NCBI RefSeq assembly: GCF_002943525.1
Contig: NZ_CP025394.1
Location: 8,261,001 to 8,325,000, forward strand
Direction: 5' to 3'
DNA: 64,000 bases
Source of the DNA: Kitasatospora sp. MMS16-BH015
GTDB lineage: Bacteria; Actinomycetota; Actinomycetes; Streptomycetales; Streptomycetaceae
Made by a program: the position numbers and the translations under genes. Shown in pieces: positions 15,856 to 24,018 of the stretch. The notes beneath the pieces are model-generated. The model did no database searches, was not told the DNA's origin, and was given only the letters and a program-made list of their open reading frames with translations. Positions within the stretch are counted from its first letter, which is position 1. Each line of letters starts with the position of its first letter.

Positions 15856-16595
15856 CGGGCCTCCGCTCCGGTCGGCACGACCTCGACGGCCTGGTCGAGG
15901 AAGTGGGCGAGCAGGACGATCACGCCCGAGCCGACTTCGATGCCGACGGCCGCGTTGATCACCGGGACCAGGCCGCCCGAGGAGAGCTGGTTGAAGGTGC
16001 CGAGCGCCAGGGTGTTGGCGAGGTAGGAGGCGCCGGCCGCCAGGCCGACCAGGCCGAGGGCCGCGTAGGAGCCGGCTGCCACCGCGTCGGCCACGTCGAG
16101 CACGGTGAGCGGGCGGATGCGCCGCAGCGCCCGGTAGTCGGCGGCCACGTAGGCCAGGTGCAGACCGGTGGCCAGCACCACGCCGCCCTGGAAGCCGCCG
16201 CCGGGGCTGAGCTGGCCGTGCGCGACCAGGTAGCCGCCGGTGAGCAGGGCGACGGGGAGCAGGGTGGCGCCGAACAGGCGGGTGGTGGGCAGCACCGGTT
16301 CGGGGGCCGGTCGGCGGCGGTGCTCGTCCCGGGCCGGCCGGAGCAGCAGGGTGGCGCCGAGCACCGAGGCGAAGAGGATCGACTCCTCGCCGAGGGTGTC
16401 GAAGGCGCGCTGGTCGAAGTTGACGGCCGAGACGATGTTGGCCGTGCGGTGGCCCAGACCGGCCGCCACCGCCCGGTCGCCGTACGGGTGCACCAGGGCC
16501 CCGAACTGCGGGAGCTGGGTGACGGTGACGGCCAGGGCCACGGCGAGGACGGCGGCGCCGAGCAGGAAGAGGCGCCGGCGGGCGGAGTGGCTCAC
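15852..16595 (-). CDS. mnhB: Mrp/Mnh antiporter subunit B with MbhE-like N-terminus
   Basis: A 247-residue integral membrane protein. Residues 1-95 carry an MbhE-like or MrpA-C-terminal section (NIVSAVNFDQRAFDTLGEES), and the rest is MnhB with the signature GQLSPGGGFQGGVVLATG. GTG start overlaps the stop of an upstream remnant (GTGA). This architecture matches the shortened Mrp operons of Actinobacteria that lack the large MnhA. Confidence 0.85.
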   Translation of the reverse strand: MSHSARRRLFLLGAAVLAVALAVTVTQLPQFGALVHPYGDRAVAAGLGHRTANIVSAVNFDQRAFDTLGEESILFASVLGATLLLRPARDEHRRRPAPEPVLPTTRLFGATLLPVALLTGGYLVAHGQLSPGGGFQGGVVLATGLHLAYVAADYRALRRIRPLTVLDVADAVAAGSYAALGLVGLAAGASYLANTLALGTFNQLSSGGLVPVINAAVGIEVGSGVIVLLAHFLDQAVEVVPTGAEAR

Positions 16596-16701
16596 TCGGT
16601 GCCGTCCCCGGGGGCCTGGCGAGCGGAGTCGCTGTGGGGGCGGCGGCCGTGGCGGTGGTGGCGGTGAGCAGCAGGGCGATCACGATCAGGGTGTCGGTCA
16701 C
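16592..16701 (-). pseudogene. remnant of an MbhD-like (DUF4040) antiporter subunit
   Basis: A GTG start overlapping the upstream stop (GTGA) leads into one hydrophobic helix, VTDTLIVIALLLTATTATAA, typical of the first helix of MbhD-like subunits. The sequence then loses its character, and the stop that overlaps the next gene is in another frame (ending ARQAPGDGTE). The 110 bp would normally be about 250-280 bp. I infer an internal deletion of two helices with a frame change. Confidence 0.55.
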
Positions 16702-17168
16702 CGGCCGGCTCCCCGGTCGGTGAACTCGTCGGTGAGCCTGGTGGTGCGGCCGACGGCCATGGTGGTGACGGTGCCGCCGACGGCCGAGAGCAGGCCGATC
16801 ACCAGCAGCTTGACGGCGGCCCGGCCGGGGCCGGTATCCACGGCGAGCGCGAGCGCGATCAGGGGGACGCCCAGGGTGCCGGCGATGGAGAGCGCGTGCA
16901 GCCGGGTGTACGGCCCCGGCAGGCGGATCAGCGCCACGGCGGCGAGCAGCAGCGCGGCGGTACCCGGCCAGAGCAGGGCGAGGGCGAGATCGGTGTAGGA
17001 GGGCCGGCTGAAGCCCTGGGCGAGCAGGAGGAGCACGGTGGTGGTCACGGCCGAGGCCAGGTTGAGCGCGGCCAGACGGTGCTGGGGCGCGCCGCGCAGG
17101 CCGAGCAGCAGGCAGGGCCCGAGGCCGCCGAGGGCGAGCACGGCGGCGGCGAGCAGCCAGGCGTTCAC
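16698..17168 (-). CDS. Mrp/Mnh antiporter subunit F-G fusion
   Basis: A 156-residue membrane protein that appears to join two normally separate subunits. Residues 1-80 resemble MrpF (three helices, with HRLAALNLASAVTTTVLLL and TDLALALLWPG) and residues 81-145 resemble MrpG, with the characteristic IRLPGPYTRLHALSIAGTLGV. In most operons F and G are separate genes of about 90 and 110 residues. GTG start is 34 bases after the E gene. The fusion keeps all helices and could be functional. Confidence 0.7.
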   Translation of the reverse strand: MNAWLLAAAVLALGGLGPCLLLGLRGAPQHRLAALNLASAVTTTVLLLLAQGFSRPSYTDLALALLWPGTAALLLAAVALIRLPGPYTRLHALSIAGTLGVPLIALALAVDTGPGRAAVKLLVIGLLSAVGGTVTTMAVGRTTRLTDEFTDRGAGR

Positions 17169-17202
17169 CGGCGGCTGCCGGGGGCGGCCACGGTGCGGCG
17201 GT

Positions 17203-17547
17203 TCACGTCGGCTCGCCGGTCAGCGCGTGCTCCAGCGGGGAGACCCGGGAGTCGAGCGCGTGCACGGTGAGGGTCCGTCCGTCGGTGGCGACGGCGTAGG
17301 CGCCGGGGGTGGCCGAGAGCAGGGCGGCGGCCCAGGCCGGGCCGGCCCCGGGGGCGAGGGTGAGTTCGCGGAAGACCGGTCCGTGGGTGCGCGGGTGGAG
17401 CAGCAGCACCGCCAGGCGGCCGGTTTCGGCGAGCAGGGTCCAGGGGAAGGCCCGGAGCGCGCGGAGGGCGCGGGCCGGCGGGCCGGGAGTGGCGCCGGAG
17501 GCGCGGTGGACGGCGACGGCGCCGAGCGCGCCGAGGGCCGCCGCCAC
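17203..17547 (-). CDS. mnhE: Mrp/Mnh antiporter subunit E-like protein
   Basis: A 114-residue MnhE-like protein, the first gene of the antiporter operon. Its N-terminal helix is followed by the RALRAFPWTLLAETGRLAVLLL segment, and the C-terminal soluble part has LLSATPGAYAVATDGRTLTVHALD, matching the family's SLTPGT-VDVDG-LTVH pattern. Full members are nearer 160 residues, so one N-terminal helix may be lacking or the start may be further upstream at a non-standard codon. Confidence 0.7.
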   Translation of the reverse strand: MAAALGALGAVAVHRASGATPGPPARALRALRAFPWTLLAETGRLAVLLLHPRTHGPVFRELTLAPGAGPAWAAALLSATPGAYAVATDGRTLTVHALDSRVSPLEHALTGEPT

Positions 17548-17758
17548 CCCGCCGACGGCCAGCTCGAGCGGGGTGACCGGGGTGATGAAGACGGTGTTCA
17601 GCCCCTGTTCGGTCGCGGGCCCTCCCGGCCGGGGCCGAGCGATCCGTCGGGGCGTCGGCCTGTCGGGGTACCGGTCTACCGGCGGGCGGGCGCGGGCGTC
17701 CCGTGCGCAACGCCCTCGCGCACGGGAAAGACGGGCCGGATCACCCGTTCGGGGGCGG

Positions 17759-17959
17759 TCAGTCCGGCGTCTCGTGAGGGTCGGGGTCCTCGGCCGGTTC
17801 GGCCACCTCGCCGCCCGGGTGCTCCTGGTCGCCCGGCTCCGCGGGCGGGGGCGGGGAGCCCTCGCCGGTCATCCGGGATTCGGGGGTCTCGACCGTGACG
17901 GGCGGGTCCTTCGGGGTGGGGGTGCCCTGCTCGGGCGCGGTGCTCTCCTGGTCGGTCAT
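17759..17959 (-). CDS. acidic Pro/Glu-rich disordered protein (66 aa)
   Basis: A 66-residue, highly acidic, Pro-rich sequence without hydrophobic stretches. The ATG has AGAGGAG about ten bases upstream and overlaps the SDR stop by four bases, giving an ATGA operon link. The composition is like that of other small stress-linked Streptomyces proteins. No domain is recognised. Confidence 0.6.
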   Translation of the reverse strand: MTDQESTAPEQGTPTPKDPPVTVETPESRMTGEGSPPPPAEPGDQEHPGGEVAEPAEDPDPHETPD

Positions 17960-18996
17960 GGCGGGGAGGCTCCTCTGCGGTGGTGGTGGACGGCGCCGGC
18001 CAGCAGGGCGGCGGCGCCGGTGAGAGCCAGCAGGGTGTGGTGCTGGGAGGCCCGGACCTGGACGCTGCGCGGGTGCGCCTCGTCGTCGAAGCGGCCGTGC
18101 GCGCCGTGGTCGGTCCGCTCGTCGGCGGGGGACCACAGGTTGACCGGGTCGGTGGCCCGGCGCGGCCGGTCCTCCTGCTGGGCGTCCACCCCGGTCCGGG
18201 CCAGGTAGCGGTCGAGCAGGCCAGGCGCCACCGCGTTGGCCAGCAGGGTGGCCGCCGTGCTGCCGCCGACCCAGTACTCCCGCCGACGCGGGTGGTCGGC
18301 CGCGTACCGGATGCCCCGGGCGACCACCTCGGGCTGGTAGACCGGGGCGACCGGGCGGGCCCGGCCGGGCAGGCGGTTGAGCACCCAGTCGAACTGCGGG
18401 GTGTTGACGGCGGGCAGCTGGACCATGGTGACCCGCACGTGCGAACGGTTCGCCAGCAGTTCGCAGCGGAGCGCCTCGTGCCAGCCCTGGATCGCGTGCT
18501 TGGCGCCGCTGTAGGCGGTCTGGAGCGGGATGCCCCGGTAGGCGATGGCCGAGCCGACCTGCACCACGGTGCCGCGGTCGCGCGGCAGCATCCGGGTCAG
18601 CGCGGCGCGGGTGGCGTTGACGTACCCGAGGTAGGTCACCTCGGTGACCCGGCGGAACTCGGCCGGGGTGATCTCGGTGAAGGGCGCGAAGACCGAGGCG
18701 AAGGCGGCGTTGACCCAGACCGTCAGGGGGCCGAACTCCTCGGCCCGCTCGGCCACCCGGTCGCAGGCGGCCGGGTCGGAGACGTCGGCCGGGACGACGG
18801 TGGCCTCGGCGCCGAGCGCCCGGGCCTCGGCCGCCGCCGCGTGCAGCCCGGCCGCGCCGCGTGCGACCAGCACCAGGTGGGTGCCGGGCTCGGCGAAGGC
18901 CGAGACGCAGGCCCGGCCGACGCCGCCGCTAGCTCCGGTGATCACCACGGTGCGGGGCTCGGGGGGCTGAGGACGGGGACGGATGCGCATGGCCAT
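17956..18996 (-). CDS. short-chain dehydrogenase/reductase with C-terminal extension
   Basis: A 346-residue SDR. The NAD(P)-binding motif TGASGGVG is at 20-27 and the catalytic Ser149, Tyr162 and Lys166 (YSGAK) are intact; VNAAFA replaces the usual NNAG. After the Rossmann domain (to about 255) there is an unusual 90-residue extension that contains a hydrophobic segment LLALTGAAALLAGAV near the end and could anchor the protein in the membrane. Substrate unknown. It is followed by the acidic 66-residue protein gene. ATG at 18996 or six bases further on. Confidence 0.85.
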   Translation of the reverse strand: MAMRIRPRPQPPEPRTVVITGASGGVGRACVSAFAEPGTHLVLVARGAAGLHAAAAEARALGAEATVVPADVSDPAACDRVAERAEEFGPLTVWVNAAFASVFAPFTEITPAEFRRVTEVTYLGYVNATRAALTRMLPRDRGTVVQVGSAIAYRGIPLQTAYSGAKHAIQGWHEALRCELLANRSHVRVTMVQLPAVNTPQFDWVLNRLPGRARPVAPVYQPEVVARGIRYAADHPRRREYWVGGSTAATLLANAVAPGLLDRYLARTGVDAQQEDRPRRATDPVNLWSPADERTDHGAHGRFDDEAHPRSVQVRASQHHTLLALTGAAALLAGAVHHHRRGASPP

Positions 18997-19059
18997 CGTC
19001 TTGCCGGGTTGCCCGGGCTGAAACACCGGGCGGGGCCGGAGGCTCCGGCGGGCCGGTGG

Positions 19060-19566
19060 TCAGTCCCGGCCGTGGTTCTGGCGGCGCAGGTGGCGCAGCG
19101 GCAGGATCAGCCAGCAGGTGAGGAACCAGAACATCACCCCACCGGTGATCCAGCCGGCCGCCGCCGAGCCGGTGGCGGCCCGGAGCAGCAGGAGCATCGC
19201 GGAGCCGATGGTGAGGGCCAGCAGCACCACCCCGACCACCACCAAGCTCGAGGCGGCGTCCACGAGTTGGGGCTTGAAGCGGTGGCCGGTGAAGATCCGG
19301 TGGTAGGCCACCGGGGCGGTCAGTGCGCCGACTGCGAGGGCGCCGAGCACCACCGTGACCACGTACAACCCCTGGTCGAAGCCGTCGAGTCCGGTGAAGC
19401 GGGGCGTGAAGACCACGCTCAGCAGGAAGGCGAAGAGCACCTGCGAACCGGTCTGGGCCACCCGGACCTCCTGGAGCAGATCCGTCCAGCGGCGGTCCGC
19501 CCGCTCCTCCGCCGACTCCCGTCGGCCGGAGCGGGGATGGGCCTTGGTGCCGTCGGGTGTGGTCAT
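19060..19566 (-). CDS. DUF6328-type four-helix membrane protein
   Basis: A 168-residue membrane protein. A charged N-terminus with WTDLLQEVRVAQTGSQVLFAFLL precedes four helices, and APVAYHRIFTGHRFK is a well-conserved loop. This matches the DUF6328 family, which is widespread in Actinobacteria and has no known activity. A GTTT-N15-GGCTAC element about 33 bases upstream resembles the stress promoters seen elsewhere here, but the -10 differs. Confidence 0.75.
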   Translation of the reverse strand: MTTPDGTKAHPRSGRRESAEERADRRWTDLLQEVRVAQTGSQVLFAFLLSVVFTPRFTGLDGFDQGLYVVTVVLGALAVGALTAPVAYHRIFTGHRFKPQLVDAASSLVVVGVVLLALTIGSAMLLLLRAATGSAAAGWITGGVMFWFLTCWLILPLRHLRRQNHGRD

Positions 19567-19625
19567 CGCTGCTCCTCCGTCATCGGGTGGCGTGTAGCCG
19601 ACCGGCGGCCGGGCAAACGCGCGGC

Positions 19626-20195
19626 ATGAACGAGAGACAGACGGTCTCCCGGGCCGGCCCCGAGCCGCCCGGACCGTCCGGGCCGAACCGGCCGAACCGG
19701 CCGAGCGGGCCGAACCGGCCGGTCGGATCGGTCGGGTCGGTCGGATCGGGCGAGGCCGACCGGTCGGCCCGGGGCGGGCCGCAGGAGGGCGGGCGGGGGC
19801 CGGGCTGGGAGGAGCGGTTCGGGCGGCTGCGGGTGGCGGTGCGGCGGATCGGGGCGGTGCGGATCGTCACGGTGGCCGGAGAGCTGGACCGGGACTCGGT
19901 GGCCGGGCCACGGGCCGCGTTGGCGGTGCCGGAGCGCGAGGCCGGGGTGGAGCGGATCGTGGTGGACCTGGCGGGAGTGACGTTCTGTGACTCCACCGGG
20001 TTGAACATGCTGCTCCGGGCCCGGCTGGACGCGCTGACGGCCGGTCTGCGACTGGACGTGGCGGGGCTGCGGCCGGCGGTGGCGCGGCTGTTCGAGATCA
20101 CCGGGGCCGATGCGGTGCTGCGGGTCCATCCGGACGTGGCCGCGGCGTTGGCCGACGACGGAGGACCAGTACCCGGCGGGGCCGGGGCGAGGTGA
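19626..20195 (+). CDS. STAS-domain anti-anti-sigma factor with Pro/Asn-rich leader
   Basis: A 189-residue protein. Residues 1-62 are low-complexity (PNRP and VGS repeats, from simple DNA repeats), and the STAS domain spans 66-180 with FCDSTGLNMLL and Ser123 as the expected phosphorylation site. It is nearly the same domain as the STAS protein at 8,461. The leader is unusual for the family. Next comes an RsbW-like kinase gene nine bases downstream, so the two form an operon in the second partner-switching module. Confidence 0.87.
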   Translation: MNERQTVSRAGPEPPGPSGPNRPNRPSGPNRPVGSVGSVGSGEADRSARGGPQEGGRGPGWEERFGRLRVAVRRIGAVRIVTVAGELDRDSVAGPRAALAVPEREAGVERIVVDLAGVTFCDSTGLNMLLRARLDALTAGLRLDVAGLRPAVARLFEITGADAVLRVHPDVAAALADDGGPVPGGAGAR

Positions 20196-20204
20196 GGAGG
20201 CCAC

Positions 20205-20657
20205 ATGGACGGGCCGGTGGTGACCCGCGCGCAGAACGGCGCCCGAAGTCGGCGACTGACGATGACCGCGGCGTACGGTGCCGTGCGGCGGTGCCGGGAC
20301 TTCAGCCGGGGGGTGCTGGCCGATTGGGGTTGGCGGCCCGGGCAGGCGGAGGAGGACGTGCTGCTGATGGTCTCCGAGCTGGTCACCAACGCCTGTCTGT
20401 ACGCGCCCGGCGGTCCGCGGGAGCTGCGGCTGGACTGGGACGGCCGGCGGCTGCGGGTGGAGGTCGCCGACGACGCGGCCACGCCGCCCCGGCTCCGCGG
20501 CGAGCCGGATCCAGCCCGCCCGGGCGGCCACGGCCTGCGGGTGGTCGAACAGCTGGCGGACCGCTGGGGCTCGCAGCCGACCGGGGACGGGAAGGGCAAG
20601 CTGGTCTGGCTGGAGGTGGACCACCCGGCAGGGCCTCGACCGCCGGACCAGCGGTAG
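20205..20657 (+). CDS. RsbW-like anti-sigma factor serine kinase
   Basis: A 150-residue GHKL kinase with N-box SELVTNACLYAPGG (Asn62), G1 box VEVADDAATPP and G2 box GGHGLRVVEQL. Its 5' end is preceded by GAGGAGG. It is paired with the STAS protein upstream and the sigma gene at 21,252. It is a paralogue of the kinase at 7,888, sharing DWGW and SELVTNAC blocks. Confidence 0.87.
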   Translation: MDGPVVTRAQNGARSRRLTMTAAYGAVRRCRDFSRGVLADWGWRPGQAEEDVLLMVSELVTNACLYAPGGPRELRLDWDGRRLRVEVADDAATPPRLRGEPDPARPGGHGLRVVEQLADRWGSQPTGDGKGKLVWLEVDHPAGPRPPDQR

Positions 20658-20730
20658 CCGGTCCGGCGGGGACCGGTCCGGCCTGAGGGGGGCATCGGCC
20701 GGCGCCCGTCGGCCCTGGCGCCGAGAGCTG

Positions 20731-20763
20731 CCGGCTCCCGGTGGGGTACGTCACGGGAGCCGG
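20731..20763. terminator. hairpin terminator between convergent genes
   Basis: CCGGCTCCCG at 20731-20740 pairs with CGGGAGCCGG at 20754-20763 around a 13-base loop. It lies between the kinase gene and the convergent SAP-like gene. Confidence 0.65.
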
Positions 20764-20780
20764 TGGCCGGCTCGGCGGTC

Positions 20781-21104
20781 TCAGCGGCCGAGGGCCTTGG
20801 CGAGTTCGCGCTTGTTCATCTTCGAGCGGCCGTGGATGTTGCGCTGCTTGGCCTCGTTGTAGAGCTGGTCGTAGGTGGGGCCCTGCGAGCCGCTGTGGGA
20901 GCGAAGGCCGCCGCGTCGGCTGGAGGACATGTCGTGGGTAGAGCTGCGGCTGGCGGTCTTGGACTCGCCGTGGCGGGCGCGTTCCTTGTTGACGGTGCGG
21001 GCGGCGATCTCCTCGGCCCGCTTCTCGCTCTCGCCGCGGTCCAGCGCGCTCTCCTTGATGTGCTCGTACTGCCGCTCCCGCTTGGGGCTCGATCCGCGTG
21101 GCAT
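20781..21104 (-). CDS. plasmid-stabilisation-like protein with Rho-N-like C-terminus
   Basis: A 107-residue very basic protein. The first part is a Lys/Arg/Glu-rich helical region (PKRERQYEHIKESAL and AEEIAARTVNKERARHGES), then a Ser/Arg linker, and the C-terminal TYDQLYNEAKQRNIHGRSKM resembles a Rho N-terminal or SAP-type helical motif that often binds nucleic acid. Related Streptomyces proteins are annotated as plasmid stabilisation proteins without evidence. A SigB-type promoter (GATT-N15-GGGTAG) lies about 43 bases upstream. Confidence 0.8.
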   Translation of the reverse strand: MPRGSSPKRERQYEHIKESALDRGESEKRAEEIAARTVNKERARHGESKTASRSSTHDMSSSRRGGLRSHSGSQGPTYDQLYNEAKQRNIHGRSKMNKRELAKALGR

Positions 21105-21146
21105 GGCTTCCTCCTGGCTACTGGTCGGGGTCAGTACGCGCTACGT

Positions 21147-21171
21147 CTACCCGGGTGAATCGCTATAAATC
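21147..21171 (-). promoter_or_regulatory. SigB-type promoter, GATT-N15-GGGTAG
   Basis: Minus strand: GATT at 21171-21168, a 15-base spacer and GGGTAG at 21152-21147, directed to the basic protein gene starting at 21104. The spacer includes an unusually A/T-rich run. Confidence 0.55.
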
Positions 21172-21183
21172 GGTTGATATGAC

Positions 21184-21208
21184 GACTGGGGTGGGAGGGG
21201 CCGGGTAG
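21184..21208 (+). promoter_or_regulatory. SigB-type promoter, GACT-N15-GGGTAG
   Basis: GACT at 21184-21187, a 15-base spacer and GGGTAG at 21203-21208, 44 bases before the sigma gene start. This suggests autoregulation or hierarchical control of that sigma factor. It is divergent from, and 12 bases away from, the opposing promoter. Confidence 0.55.
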
Positions 21209-21251
21209 GAGGACTAGGGCGGGAGGGCCTCAAGGAGCAGGAGATGCGGCC

Positions 21252-22133
21252 GTGTCCATCACAGGAGAGATCGGCGAGCGGTACGTCCGACCGGACACCG
21301 ACCTGCCGCGACGCCTGAGCGAGGTCGAGCTGCGCGGGATGGGCAAGCTGGAGGCGCGCGCGCTGAGCGACGCGCTCTTCGCCCGGCTGGCCGGGCTGCC
21401 CCGGGAGAGTGCCGCGTACAGCTACGTCCGCGGCACGGTGATCGAGCTGAACATGCCGCTGGTGCGGTTCATCGCCGGGCGGTTCCGGCACCGGGCCGAG
21501 GACATGGAGGACATCGTCCAGGTCGGCACGGTCGGCCTGATCAAGGCGGTGGACGCCTTCGACCCCGAGCGGGGCGTGGAGTTCGTGACGTACGCGATCC
21601 CGACCATCGCGGGTGAGGTGAAGCGGTTCTTCCGGGACACCTCCTGGCCGGTGCGGGTGCCCCGGGCTATGCAGGAGCTCTACCTGGCGGTGGCGCGCGG
21701 CTCGGACCGGTTGGAGCAGGAGCTCGGCCGGCGGCCCAACCCGGAGGAGATCGCCGAGGCGCTGGGCCTGGAGATCGAGCAGGTGGTCGAGGGCCTGGTC
21801 GCGGTGCGGGTGTACCGGCCGACCTCGCTGGACGCGCTGCACGAGCACGACGGGGAGGAGGCCGGCACTGCGCTGCTCGACCGGCTGGGCGGGTGCGACC
21901 CCGAGCTGGAGCTGGTGGACTTCCGCACCGCCGTGCGGCCGCTGCTGGCGGAGCTGCCCCGGCGCGAGCAGGTGATCGTCAAGCTGCGGTTCTGGGACGG
22001 GCTGACCCAGTCGGAGATCGCCGGGCAGGTCGGCGTCTCGCAGATGCACGTCTCCCGGCTGCTCTCGGGCGTGCTGGCCGGGCTGCGGGAGCAGCTGGAG
22101 GACCGGGAGGCACCGGGCTGGGCGCCCGGCTGA
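21252..22133 (+). CDS. SigB/SigF-family RNA polymerase sigma factor
   Basis: A 293-residue group 3 sigma factor, paralogous to the one at 9,040. Region 2 is seen as MEDIVQVGTVGLIKAVDAFD and YAIPTIAGEVKRFFRDTSW; region 4 ends in LTQSEIAGQVGVSQMHVSRLL. The start is GTG with GGAG eight bases before it. It is likely held in check by the kinase at 20,205. A SigB-type promoter just upstream suggests a positive loop. A hairpin terminator follows. Confidence 0.93.
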   Translation: MSITGEIGERYVRPDTDLPRRLSEVELRGMGKLEARALSDALFARLAGLPRESAAYSYVRGTVIELNMPLVRFIAGRFRHRAEDMEDIVQVGTVGLIKAVDAFDPERGVEFVTYAIPTIAGEVKRFFRDTSWPVRVPRAMQELYLAVARGSDRLEQELGRRPNPEEIAEALGLEIEQVVEGLVAVRVYRPTSLDALHEHDGEEAGTALLDRLGGCDPELELVDFRTAVRPLLAELPRREQVIVKLRFWDGLTQSEIAGQVGVSQMHVSRLLSGVLAGLREQLEDREAPGWAPG

Positions 22134-22152
22134 CCGGGCCGGCGGTGTTTGG

Positions 22153-22187
22153 GGCCCCCGCAGCGGATAGCCGCGCTGCGGGGGGCC
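22153..22187. terminator. hairpin terminator after the sigma gene
   Basis: GGCCCCCGCAGCG at 22153-22165 pairs with CGCTGCGGGGGGCC at 22174-22187, one G bulged. A GTTT-N14-GGATAG element (22147-22170) lies inside the same sequence and may act as a promoter for the next gene. Confidence 0.65.
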
Positions 22188-22212
22188 TGTCGTCTGCTGA
22201 GGAGGAACCGTC

Positions 22213-24018
22213 GTGTCCGTCAAGGTCTCCGACCACATCCTGGAGCGGCTGCGCGCCTGGGGTGTCGAATACGTCTTCGGCTATCCGGGTGATGGCATCA
22301 ACGGGCTGCTCTCGGCCTGGGGCCGGGCCGACAACCACCCGGTCTTCGTCCAGGCCCGGCACGAGGAGATGGCCGCCTTCGAGGCCGTCGGCTACGCCAA
22401 GTTCTCCGGCCGGACGGCCGTCTGCGCCGCCACCTCCGGCCCGGGCGCGATCCACCTGCTGAACGGCCTCTACGACGCCAAGCTCGACCACGTGCCGGTG
22501 GTGGCCCTGGTCGGGCAGACCAACCGGAGCGCGATGGGCGGCTCGTACCAGCAGGAGGTGGACCTGCTCAGCCTGTTCAAGGACGTGGCCGCCGAGTACT
22601 GCCAGATGGTCACCGTGCCCGAGCAGCTGCCGAACGTGCTGGACCGGGCGATCCGCACCGCCACCGCCCGCCGCACCGTCACCGCCGTGATCGTGCCGGC
22701 CGACGTGCAGGAGCTGGACTACAGCCCGCCCGAGCACGCCTTCAAGATGGTGCCCTCCAGCCTGGGCTCCCCGCGCTGGCAGGTGCTGCCCGAGGCGGAG
22801 GACCTGAAGCGGGCCGCCGAGGTGCTCAACTCCGGGCAGAAGGTGGCCATGCTGATCGGCCAGGGCGCCCGCCAGGCCCGCCCGCAGGTCGAGCAGGTGG
22901 CCGAGCTGCTCGGCGCGGGCGTGGCCAAGGCGCTGCTCGGCAAGGACGCGCTGCCCGACACCCTGCCGTACGTGACCGGCGCGATCGGACTGCTGGGCAC
23001 CCGTCCGTCCTACGAGCTGATGCGCGACTGCGACACCCTGCTGACGGTCGGCTCCAGCTTCCCGTACACCCAGTTCCTGCCCGAGTTCGACCAGGCCCGG
23101 GCGGTGCAGATCGACCTCGACCCGTTCATGGTCGGCCTGCGCTACCCGTACGAGGTCAACCTGGTCGGCGACGCCGCCCGGACGCTGGACGCGCTGCTGC
23201 CGCTGCTCGAGCGCAAGGAGGACCGCAGCTGGCGGGAGACGGTGACGGGCAACACCGAGCGGTGGTGGGAGGTGATGCGCGGGCGGGCCGAGGTGGAGGC
23301 CGAGCCGATCAACCCCGAGTGGGCGGTGCACTGCCTGGACGGGCTGCTGCCCGAGGACGCGATGGTCACCGCGGACTCCGGCTCGGCGGCCAACTGGTAC
23401 GCCCGGCACCTGCGCTTCCGCGGGACGATGCGCGGCTCGCTCTCCGGCACGCTGGCCACCATGGGCCCCGGGGTGCCGTACGCGATCGGGGCGAAGTTCG
23501 CCCACCCTGGCCGGCCGGTGATCGCGCTGGTCGGGGACGGCGCGATGCAGATGAACGGCCTGGCCGAGCTGATCACGATCGCCAAGTACTGGCGGGAGTG
23601 GGAGGACCCCAGGCTGATCGTCGCGGTGCTGGACAACCGGGACCTCAACCAGGTGACCTGGGAGATGCGGGCGATGGAGGGCGCGCCGAGCTTCCTGCCC
23701 TCACAGGAGCTGCCGCCGGTGGACTACGCGGGCTTCGCCACCTCGCTCGGCCTCGGCGCCGAGGACGTCACCGAGCGCGGCCAGGTGCCGGAGAGCTGGG
23801 AGCGCGCGCTGGCCGCGGACCGGCCGTACCTGCTCCAGCTGCACACCGACCCGGCGGTGCCGCCGATCCCGCCGCACGCCACCTGGGACCAGATCAAGGC
23901 CGCTGCGGCCTCGGTGCTGCACGGCGACCCGGACCGGGCCGGCATGGTGCGGCAGGGCCTCAAGGCCAAGGTGCAGGAGCTGGTGCCGGGCCTCGGGAGT
24001 CACCATGGGCGCCGCTGA
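22213..24018 (+). CDS. thiamine-diphosphate enzyme, pyruvate oxidase/acetolactate synthase-like
   Basis: A 601-residue ThDP-dependent enzyme close to pyruvate oxidase or pyruvate:quinone dehydrogenase. The N-terminal PYR domain has GYPGDGINGLL and the catalytic Glu in QARHEEMAAFEA (about residue 51); the central FAD/binding domain holds GQGARQARPQVEQ; the C-terminal PP domain has VGDGAMQMNGLAE followed by LDNRDLNQ for Mg-ThDP. The product depends on the enzyme and could be acetate and CO2 or acetyl phosphate. GTG with GAGGAGG upstream. It is the first of a run with a small membrane protein and a GMC oxidoreductase; stress-type induction is plausible. Confidence 0.9.
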   Translation: MSVKVSDHILERLRAWGVEYVFGYPGDGINGLLSAWGRADNHPVFVQARHEEMAAFEAVGYAKFSGRTAVCAATSGPGAIHLLNGLYDAKLDHVPVVALVGQTNRSAMGGSYQQEVDLLSLFKDVAAEYCQMVTVPEQLPNVLDRAIRTATARRTVTAVIVPADVQELDYSPPEHAFKMVPSSLGSPRWQVLPEAEDLKRAAEVLNSGQKVAMLIGQGARQARPQVEQVAELLGAGVAKALLGKDALPDTLPYVTGAIGLLGTRPSYELMRDCDTLLTVGSSFPYTQFLPEFDQARAVQIDLDPFMVGLRYPYEVNLVGDAARTLDALLPLLERKEDRSWRETVTGNTERWWEVMRGRAEVEAEPINPEWAVHCLDGLLPEDAMVTADSGSAANWYARHLRFRGTMRGSLSGTLATMGPGVPYAIGAKFAHPGRPVIALVGDGAMQMNGLAELITIAKYWREWEDPRLIVAVLDNRDLNQVTWEMRAMEGAPSFLPSQELPPVDYAGFATSLGLGAEDVTERGQVPESWERALAADRPYLLQLHTDPAVPPIPPHATWDQIKAAAASVLHGDPDRAGMVRQGLKAKVQELVPGLGSHHGRR

